DNA of 64,000 bases from Chitinibacter sp. GC72 (GTDB lineage Bacteria > Pseudomonadota > Gammaproteobacteria > Burkholderiales > Chitinibacteraceae): positions 124,001 to 188,000 of the forward strand of contig NZ_VIRW01000005.1 of assembly GCF_009760905.1 (NCBI RefSeq). The letters are read 5' to 3'. The notes under the pieces are model-generated. The model had not been told where the DNA came from. It searched no databases and saw only the letters and a program-made list of their open reading frames with translations. Positions 58,392 to 64,000 of the stretch are shown here, piece after piece. The number at the start of each line of letters is the position of its first letter. Within the stretch, counting starts at the first letter, position 1. The position numbers were made by a program, and so were the translations under genes.

Positions 58392-59312
58392 ATGTTTATT
58401 CTTGAGCAAGGGCAGGTTGAGCGCTTGTGCCAGAGCTATCTGGGCGGAAACGCGACTGCCGTGGAAAAAATTACCGGCTTTCAGGCCGACGTGTATCTGG
58501 TGCAGGTGGGGCGTTTGCGCGCCGTGCTCAAATGCTACCGCCAGCCTCATCAGGCGCAGCGTGAGGCGCAAGCGCTCAATCAGTTGCGCCAATACGTGCA
58601 TGGTCTGGCGCTGCCGGAAGTGATTGCCGTGCATCAGCCCGGCCAGCAAGGCGAGGCGCTGGTGCTGACGTATATTCACGGCGCGCCCGCCAGCCATGAG
58701 CTGGAATCGCCCATTGAAATCGACCGCTTTGCCGATGATTTTGTCGACTGGCTGCGCGGCCTGCACGCGATTAGCTGCGAGATGGGTTTTCAGGACGAAG
58801 CCGGGCAATGGCACAGCCAGTTTGCCGCTGCCTATCAGGCCGATCTGCAGGCACGCGTTGCCTGGCTCAATGGTCACAACGCGGCACAATGGATCAGCCA
58901 GCCGCTGCGCGAAGATCTGATCGAGCTGGCGGGCAAATTTGCCCAATTGCCGCTGTCAAACCGCCAGACCAGCAGCATCATCCATGGTGACGCGCACGCG
59001 GCTAATTTTCTGGTGAATCCGGATACGCACCGCCTGTGCGGCGTGATTGATCCGGGCATGGTGCGTTTTAGCCATTGCGAGCTGGATCTGGTGCAGCTCG
59101 ATACCGTGCGGCCGGATTTGAAACTGCTGGGCAATTATCTGAATAAATCGGACTTTGATCCGGGTATACGTCTGCGGCTGGCTTTCTTTGCCGTCTTCAG
59201 CGATATACATCAGGTCGCACAGACGGGTGTGTGCGATGAGGCCACATTGATGCGCAAACTGAGCAAGGTGCAACGTTTGCTGGATGCGGCAGCCGTAGTG
59301 CCGATGTCATAA
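58392..59312 (+). CDS. Aminoglycoside-phosphotransferase-fold kinase
   Basis: 306-aa protein of the APH/choline kinase fold. The nucleotide Lys is in RAVLKCYRQ and the catalytic loop reads IIHGDAHAANFLVN (Brenner motif), followed by GVIDPGMVRF (metal Asp). Substrate cannot be told; such orphan kinases phosphorylate sugars, choline, aminoglycosides or other small molecules. GAGGTGGTG precedes the ATG. It is separated by 162 bp from ybbP. Confidence 0.83.
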   Translation: MFILEQGQVERLCQSYLGGNATAVEKITGFQADVYLVQVGRLRAVLKCYRQPHQAQREAQALNQLRQYVHGLALPEVIAVHQPGQQGEALVLTYIHGAPASHELESPIEIDRFADDFVDWLRGLHAISCEMGFQDEAGQWHSQFAAAYQADLQARVAWLNGHNAAQWISQPLREDLIELAGKFAQLPLSNRQTSSIIHGDAHAANFLVNPDTHRLCGVIDPGMVRFSHCELDLVQLDTVRPDLKLLGNYLNKSDFDPGIRLRLAFFAVFSDIHQVAQTGVCDEATLMRKLSKVQRLLDAAAVVPMS

Positions 59313-59334
59313 GACGATTGAGGCTTCATTACGC

Positions 59335-59414
59335 TAGGGCGTATTTGATACGTAGCGGCAATACGCCTGAAATGCTGAGGTCGATGGCGTAGTGCCTGCG
59401 GCGACTACGCCCTA
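59335..59414. repeat. 80-bp inverted-repeat element (TAGGGCG/CGCCCTA family), copy 3
   Basis: Perfect 9-bp ends TAGGGCGTA and TACGCCCTA; internal GGCGTATT/AATACGCC and GTAGTGCC/GGCGACTAC hairpins. Very similar to the copy at 39987 over the whole length. 16 bp before a 50-bp palindromic element. Confidence 0.8.
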
Positions 59415-59429
59415 CGTTGTCGATTTGAT

Positions 59430-59478
59430 GGGTATCTTCTTGAGGCTGTTGATAATAAATGGCTGGATTTATATACCC
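59430..59478. repeat. 50-bp palindromic intergenic element, copy 11
   Basis: Left GGGTATCTTCTTGAGGC, right TTTATATACCC. A weaker copy, between the kinase and convergent recQ. Confidence 0.65.
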
Positions 59479-59495
59479 TGGGTTGGTATTCTGCC

Positions 59496-59593
59496 GCCTC
59501 ACGCCTCACGCCTCACGCCTCACGCCTCACGCCTCACGCCTCACGCCTCACGCCTCACGCCTCACGCCTCACGCCTCACGCCTCACGCCTCAC
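59496..59593. repeat. Perfect heptanucleotide tandem repeat, 14 x GCCTCAC
   Basis: 98 bp of uninterrupted 7-bp units. The last unit contains the recQ stop codon (TGA on the minus strand, 59592-59590). On the minus strand the stop is met in the first unit, so copy-number change should not alter RecQ. On the plus strand the array is open in all frames. Confidence 0.97.
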
Positions 59594-61404
59594 AGCGCCA
59601 GATTATTCTCGTTCAAGACGCGTAAAAACGCGTCGCCGTATTTTTCCAGCTTGCGATCACCCACACCGCTGATGCGCGAGAGCTCGTAATGATCCAGTGG
59701 GCGCAGGCGAACCATTTCTTTGAGCGTGGCATCGCCAAACACGTGGTAGGCAGGTGCTTCGATTTCATCAGCCAGCTGCTTGCGCAGTTTGCGCAGCGCC
59801 TGCCACAGCGCCTGATCGGCTTCAGAGCTAAATTCGCTGCCTTTGTCGCCGCGATAGCTGAATTTCTCGGTGCGCGCGCGCAGATAGAGCGGGTTTTCGC
59901 CTTTTAAAAACGGACGGGCTGCGTCGGTCAATTGCAGCCCGCCGTGGCCTTCGGGCGAGAGCTGCAATGCGCCTTTGGCGAGCAGTTGGCGGAAAACGGC
60001 GCGCCAGCTGGCTTCGTCGATGTCTTTGCCGATACCGAAGGTGCTGATTTTATCGTGCAGATTGCTCACCACTTTGGCATTGCTTTTGCCGCGCAGCACA
60101 TCGACCAGATGACCGACGCCGAAGCGGTTTCCGGTGCGATACACGCATGACAGCGCTTTTTGCGCGGCCTGAGACATTTCAACCAGTTGTGGCGGATTCA
60201 GGCAGTTGTCGCAGTTGCCGCAAGCGATCGCGTTCTCGCCAAAATAGCCGAGTAACACCGTCCGGCGGCATTCGGTTGCTTCAACAAGGCCCAGCATGGC
60301 GTCGAGCTTGCGCCGTTCAACGTGTTTTTGTTCTTCCGGGCTGCCGCCTTGCTCGATCATCTCGGCCAGCAGCATCACATCATTCAGGCCATACGCAAGC
60401 CAGGCATTGGCGGGCAGGCCATCGCGGCCAGCACGGCCGGTTTCCTGATAGTAGTTTTCGATTGATTTGGGCAAATCCAGATGCGCGACAAAGCGCACGT
60501 CGGGCTTGTTGATCCCCATGCCAAAGGCAATCGTCGCCACCATCACCACGCCTTCTTCGCGCAGGAAAATTTGCTGATGCTTGGCGCGCGTGCTGGCATC
60601 GAGCCCGGCGTGGTAGGGCAGCGCCCTGATTTCCTTGGTGCGCAGCCACGCGGCGGTGTCTTCAACTTTTTTGCGCGACAGGCAGTAAACGATGCCCGAG
60701 TCGCCTTCGTGCTCGCGGCGCAGGAAAGTCAGCAATTGGTCGCGCGCGGTTTTTTTCTCGACCATCGTGTAGCGCAGATTGGGCCGATCAAAACTGGCGA
60801 CAAATTCCTGCGCGTTTTCCAGCTGCAGCCGCTGTTTCATCTCGGCGCGCGTGGCGTGATCGGCCGTTGCGGTGAGCGCGATGCGCGGAATACCGGGGAA
60901 ATCGCTCGCCAGAATCGACAGCGCCAGATATTCAGGGCGGAAATCATGCCCCCATTGTGATACGCAATGTGCTTCGTCAATCGCAAATAGCGAAATGTGC
61001 GCTTGGCGCAGCAAGGACTGAAAACGTTGCGTCATCAGCCGCTCGGGCGCGACGTAGAGGAGTTTGAGTTTTCCAGTCAGAAAGTCGTTTTCGACTTCGC
61101 GCGCAGCGGAGGCATCGAGCGTTGAATTCAAAAAGGCCGCAGCGACGCCCAGCTCTTTGAGCGCTTCGACCTGATCTTGCATCAACGCGATCAGCGGTGA
61201 AACAACAATCGCGCAACCATCGCGCACCAAGGCGGGGATCTGGTAGCACAGCGATTTGCCGCCGCCAGTGGGCATCAGAACCAGCGCATCTTGCCCTGCG
61301 CACAGCGCATTGACGATCTGCTCCTGCTCGCCGCGAAAGGCGCGATAGCCAAAGACGTGTTCCAGGCAATGCAGGGCGGGCGTGTTGGGGGAGGTGTTTT
61401 GCAT
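59590..61404 (-). CDS. recQ: ATP-dependent DNA helicase RecQ
   Basis: 604-aa 3'-5' helicase for recombination and replication repair. Walker A MPTGGGKS (44-51), DEAH box with AIDEAHCVSQWGHDFRPEY, helicase C-domain, zinc-binding cluster with CGNCDNC, RQC winged helix (about 410-510) and HRDC domain (about 525-600). Full length. Its last codon and stop lie in the heptamer array. An inverted repeat (61425) is just upstream of the start. Confidence 0.97.
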   Translation of the reverse strand: MQNTSPNTPALHCLEHVFGYRAFRGEQEQIVNALCAGQDALVLMPTGGGKSLCYQIPALVRDGCAIVVSPLIALMQDQVEALKELGVAAAFLNSTLDASAAREVENDFLTGKLKLLYVAPERLMTQRFQSLLRQAHISLFAIDEAHCVSQWGHDFRPEYLALSILASDFPGIPRIALTATADHATRAEMKQRLQLENAQEFVASFDRPNLRYTMVEKKTARDQLLTFLRREHEGDSGIVYCLSRKKVEDTAAWLRTKEIRALPYHAGLDASTRAKHQQIFLREEGVVMVATIAFGMGINKPDVRFVAHLDLPKSIENYYQETGRAGRDGLPANAWLAYGLNDVMLLAEMIEQGGSPEEQKHVERRKLDAMLGLVEATECRRTVLLGYFGENAIACGNCDNCLNPPQLVEMSQAAQKALSCVYRTGNRFGVGHLVDVLRGKSNAKVVSNLHDKISTFGIGKDIDEASWRAVFRQLLAKGALQLSPEGHGGLQLTDAARPFLKGENPLYLRARTEKFSYRGDKGSEFSSEADQALWQALRKLRKQLADEIEAPAYHVFGDATLKEMVRLRPLDHYELSRISGVGDRKLEKYGDAFLRVLNENNLAL

Positions 61405-61424
61405 GACGGCGCTATTGTACGCCG

Positions 61425-61463
61425 CTTGCGCCTGATCGTCGTTGAAATACGATCAGGCGCAAG
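61425..61463. repeat. Perfect 15-bp inverted repeat upstream of recQ
   Basis: CTTGCGCCTGATCGT (61425-61439) and ACGATCAGGCGCAAG (61449-61463) are exact inverses with a 9-nt spacer, 21 bp before the recQ start. A TACAAT box (61419-61414, minus) lies beside it, so it could be an operator or a leader hairpin. Confidence 0.75.
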
Positions 61464-61486
61464 AAAGAGCTACTTATACGGCTCAC

Positions 61487-61535
61487 GAGTATTTGATTCT
61501 GGGACTTGTTGAACTTGGTTTGTAGCGATATACCC
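61487..61535. repeat. 50-bp palindromic element, copy 12 (one arm, degenerate)
   Basis: Only the right arm TAGCGATATACCC is well kept; the left end GTATTTGATTC is a poor match. It lies upstream of recQ and just after the small membrane-protein ORF. Confidence 0.4.
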
Positions 61536-61697
61536 TTAGTTTTCTTGTTTATGCTGCAGCATAGTCAAGGGCGCGGCCTGTGTGGTCAGCGGGTGTAGTT
61601 CCTGATCGAGCAGGGATTTTTTCTTGCTAAAACGCGACCAGGGAATAAACGGCAAACAGGCTAGTACAATGAGCGTGATGATCAGAAATTCCAGCAT
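61536..61697 (-). CDS. Possible small membrane protein
   Basis: 53-aa open frame from ATG 61697: one hydrophobic helix (MLEFLIITLIVLACLPFIPW) followed by a basic, then polar tail. No family recognised and no clear ribosome site; a TTG at 61718 would add 7 residues. Could be real because the helix is followed by positive residues (SRFSKKK), but it might be chance. Confidence 0.4.
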   Translation of the reverse strand: MLEFLIITLIVLACLPFIPWSRFSKKKSLLDQELHPLTTQAAPLTMLQHKQEN

Positions 61698-61848
61698 GAT
61701 TAAATTAGCCCACGTCAAAGATTAAGTTGGCGTCAGTATAAATTCAGCTTTGTTTCTTGTGCAATGCGCAAGGCATGAAAAGAGGATAAAAACCTACAAG
61801 TGGCGAAAGTAGGGCTGGTGAGCTTGATTGGGGGCAGATGGCGATGAA

Positions 61849-61885
61849 TAAAGCCCCCTGTCGTATCGTCGCATACAACAGGGAG
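61849..61885 (-). terminator. Terminator downstream of prmB
   Basis: On the minus strand GCTCCCTGTTGTAT pairs with ATACGACAGGGGGC (mismatches at two positions) and leads into TTTATT. It lies just past the prmB stop. Confidence 0.65.
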
Positions 61886-61893
61886 CATCAAGC

Positions 61894-62802
61894 TTACAAG
61901 CCGGCTTCGATCAGCATTTCGCGTGTGAGCAAGAACACAAAGCCATCGCCTGATTCGGTGGGCAGCCAGACAAATGGCAAGGTAGGGTACTGCTCTTCCA
62001 GTACGTCGCGGTTGTGACCGATTTCAACGACCAGTATGCCGTGCGGATTCAGATGCTGCGTGGCTTCCGCCAAGATACGGCGGGTAATATCAAGGCCGTC
62101 TTCGCCGCTACCCAGCGCCATTTCCGGCTCGTGCAGGTATTCGGGTGGTAGCTCTTCCACGCTGTGGGCGTCAACATACGGCGGATTGGAGATAATCAGA
62201 TCGTACTTCATCTCCTCCACAGCGCTAAAGAGATCCGAGTCAAGCAGATCAATCCTGTCGCCTAGGTTGTAATCGAGCACATTGATTTCCGCGACATCCA
62301 GCGCGTCGGGCGATAGATCAACCGCGTCGATGGCTGCGTCAGGGAAGGCATGCGCCATCAAAATGGCCAGGCAGCCTGAGCCCGTGCACAAATCGAGCGC
62401 ATTATGAATCAGCTCGGGGTACTCCAGCCACGGCTCCAACCCTTCATTGAGCAAAATCTCGGCAATAAAGGAGCGCGGCACAATCACGCGCTCGTCAACG
62501 TAGAATTTGAAATCGCCCAGATAAGCTTCTTTGGTCAGGTAGGACGCAGGCTTGCGCGTGACCACTCGCTCTTGCAGGATATTGAGTACCAGCTCGACTT
62601 CTTCAGGCAGCAGCCGGGCATCAAATACCGGCTCAAGCCGATCAATCGGCAATTTGAGTGTGGAGAGGATCAGATACGCCGCTTCATCCCATGCTTCACT
62701 GGTGCCATGGCCATAAAACAGCTCGGCAGCATTGAATCGGCTGACGGCAAAACGGTGCAAATCACGCACGGTGGTCAGGTATTCGCGGGCAGTTTCGTAC
62801 AT
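61894..62802 (-). CDS. prmB: Ribosomal protein L3 glutamine methyltransferase PrmB
   Basis: 302-aa SAM-dependent N5-glutamine methyltransferase acting on L3 during 50S assembly. SAM motif DLCTGSGCLAI, acidic motif AVDLSPDAL, and the catalytic NPPY in IISNPPYVDAHS. PrmB is told from PrmC (release-factor enzyme) by its longer N-terminus and the NPPYVDAHSVEELPPEY stretch. Full length; free-standing, with a terminator after it. Confidence 0.93.
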   Translation of the reverse strand: MYETAREYLTTVRDLHRFAVSRFNAAELFYGHGTSEAWDEAAYLILSTLKLPIDRLEPVFDARLLPEEVELVLNILQERVVTRKPASYLTKEAYLGDFKFYVDERVIVPRSFIAEILLNEGLEPWLEYPELIHNALDLCTGSGCLAILMAHAFPDAAIDAVDLSPDALDVAEINVLDYNLGDRIDLLDSDLFSAVEEMKYDLIISNPPYVDAHSVEELPPEYLHEPEMALGSGEDGLDITRRILAEATQHLNPHGILVVEIGHNRDVLEEQYPTLPFVWLPTESGDGFVFLLTREMLIEAGL

Positions 62803-62994
62803 TCGGAGGCTCCAGGCAGGAGATTAACAAAGAGCCGATAGTGTACTGCCATTAAGTGACGGCACCAATGTTTTCGCTCAAGGTCAGGCCAGTGTCTTGG
62901 CTTGATTGCTGTGGGCTTGCTGCCGATTTGCGATTAAGATATCGCTCTTTTTTGCGCCGGATCGAAGGCGTGATCGACATGCTGGGGAGTGCGT

Positions 62995-63363
62995 GTGAAC
63001 TGCAAATGGCTGATCGCTTTATTTTTCCTGTTTGCTCCTACGGCCTGGGCAGAACCGGCGCTCGATGCGGGGCAGCAGCGCGTCAGCGCCGCGATTGAAA
63101 CATGGCGCGGCTGTATCCGGCAGGAGCTGCAGCTGCAGATTGATAGTATTGCTTCGGCTGTGTTTATTGCCGATGCCACGCTGAACTTGTGTGATGCGCC
63201 ATTTTGGCAATTGCAGCAGCTGATGCTCTCTGACATGCAGGCGCGCGATACGCAGGCCAGTGAGGATCAAATCGTGCAGCTGGTTGGCGATAGCCTGCGC
63301 GATGTAAAGGATAATCACCGGGCCAAAATTATCTCGCTGGTTCTCAAGCATCGTGCCAGATAA
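62995..63363 (+). CDS. Small exported protein of unknown family
   Basis: 122-aa protein with a signal peptide MNCKWLIALFFLFAPTAWA then a mature helical region with two Cys residues (in RGCIRQ and NLCDAP) that could form a disulfide. GTG 62995 has GGGGAG 5 nt upstream; GTG 62989 is an alternative. No homology recognised. It lies 150 bp before the helicase gene and is divergent from prmB. Confidence 0.6.
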   Translation: MNCKWLIALFFLFAPTAWAEPALDAGQQRVSAAIETWRGCIRQELQLQIDSIASAVFIADATLNLCDAPFWQLQQLMLSDMQARDTQASEDQIVQLVGDSLRDVKDNHRAKIISLVLKHRAR

Positions 63364-63512
63364 ACTTTTTTCTGGCCTGCTCGGTAAATGCTTGGTTTTT
63401 ATCCGGATTTTTCCCCGCTTAGCGGTGTAATCAACAGGCTTTGGTAGGCAGTTGGGCCTGCTTGGTGTAAAGTGCCGCTTTAGTTGAAATTGCACATTGG
63501 AGTGGTATGGGT

Positions 63513-64000
63513 ATGACATTTGCAACGCTTGGCCTTGCGCCTGAAGTTCAAAAGGCAGTTGCCGAGCAGGGCTATGAAAACCCGACCGCAATCCAGTCAC
63601 AAGCCATTCCGGTCATTCTGACCGGCCAGGATGTTTTAGGTGCCGCGCAAACCGGTACCGGCAAAACCGCCGCGTTTACGCTGCCGATCCTGACCAAGAT
63701 CATCCGTCATGCCAGTACCAGCGTATCGCCAGCGCGTCACCCGATTCGTGTGCTGATTCTCGCGCCAACGCGTGAGCTGGTTGATCAGGTGTACGACAAC
63801 GTGGCGACGTACAGCAAATACACCGGCTTGCGTAGCCATGTAGTGTACGGCGGCGTCGATCTGAAAGCGCAAATTCCGGCGCTGCGCGCGGGGGTTGAAG
63901 TGCTCGTTGCGACACCAGGCCGTTTGCTTGATCACATCGGGCAAAAAAATATCAATTTGTCACAAGTCGAAATCTTGGTGCTCGATGAAGCCGACCGCAT
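63513..64000 (+). CDS. rhlE: DEAD-box RNA helicase, RhlE-like (5' part only)
   Basis: At least 162 aa of a DEAD-box helicase. Q motif ([14 protein letters not shown] ... [14 protein letters not shown]), Walker [13 protein letters not shown], motif Ia PTRELVDQV, and motif II VLDEADR are seen before the window ends. RhlE-type proteins unwind rRNA structures and help ribosome assembly and mRNA decay. ATG 63513 gives the family-like [11 protein letters not shown] 63507 is nearer to GGAG. Gene runs past the window. Confidence 0.9.
   Translation, partial: MTFATLGLAPEVQKAVAEQGYENPTAIQSQAIPVILTGQDVLGAAQTGTGKTAAFTLPILTKIIRHASTSVSPARHPIRVLILAPTRELVDQVYDNVATYSKYTGLRSHVVYGGVDLKAQIPALRAGVEVLVATPGRLLDHIGQKNINLSQVEILVLDEADR

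Noticed and set aside
59496-59593. Possible CRISPR array
   Set aside because: Units are 7 bp with no spacers; no cas genes nearby.
59392-59689. Open frames encoding a 7-residue periodic peptide across the heptamer repeat
   Set aside because: A 7-bp repeat without stops is open in all frames by arithmetic; no start signals.

Overview
The window looks like chromosome of a betaproteobacterium, most likely order Neisseriales (Chitinibacter/Deefgea-like). This is inferred from gene content and order, not from a database search. Supporting signs are the run carA-carB-greA-DUF4149 / yhbY<>rlmE-ftsH-folP-glmM, the divergent lptM<>cyaY pair, the rsmI<>lpoA-yraN-diaA-dolP cluster, tesA<>ybbA-ybbP, DUF1841, FIST, DUF2145 and a tRNA-Leu(CAA). 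Most of the 64 kb is housekeeping DNA: pyrimidine/arginine, folate and purine synthesis, cell-wall precursors, translation and envelope quality control.

Layout. 0-9 kb: a PP2C phosphatase and Ser/Thr kinase overlapping by ATGA, yicC, a Tim44-like envelope protein, two tandem Crp/Fnr regulators, lptM<>cyaY, and an M48 chaperone-protease. 9-23.9 kb: FIST sensor, carAB with a terminator-like hairpin in its leader, greA to glmM, then an L,D-transpeptidase and a TPR protein that share a C-terminal NTF2-like module. 24.0-36.9 kb: accessory island, described below. 37-40 kb: fmdB, DUF502, aspS. 40-42.6 kb: a lipoprotein and a repeat-rich stretch with no credible gene. 42.6-64 kb: chemoreceptor, DUF2145 pair, guaB, patatin, dsbB-oxyR, tRNA-Leu, rsmI<>lpoA cluster, tesA<>ybbAP, an APH-fold kinase, recQ, prmB and the start of an rhlE-like helicase.

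The island is the best candidate for an undescribed system. It begins beside a decayed, internally deleted IS3-family element whose terminal inverted repeats are still visible, and it ends against what looks like the last 28 codons of a DUF486/DMT membrane-protein gene. In between, 12 genes lie head to tail on one strand: two DJ-1/PfpI proteins, a ThDP enzyme of benzoylformate-decarboxylase type, an iron alcohol dehydrogenase, a VOC/glyoxalase protein, three small alpha/beta-barrel or NTF2-fold proteins, a multi-spanning membrane protein, an AGE-epimerase fold fused to a STAS domain, GlgX, and a DUF4337-like protein. Together they suggest chemistry on 2-oxo acids, aldehydes or sugars, but substrate and product cannot be read from sequence.

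The second main observation is a family of about 50-bp imperfect palindromes (ends GGGTATTGCC / GGCAATACCC or GGGTATATGCC / GGCATATACCC). About twelve copies lie between genes across the window, half of them between convergent genes, and none lie in the island. The arms show compensatory changes. A separate 80-bp element (ends TAGGGCG / CGCCCTA) occurs three times, twice within 20 bp of a 50-bp element. Two tandem copies of a 0.56-0.65 kb long-inverted-repeat element, each with a degenerate 50-bp palindrome at its centre, fill 41.1-42.5 kb. A perfect 14-copy heptamer repeat overlaps the recQ stop codon.
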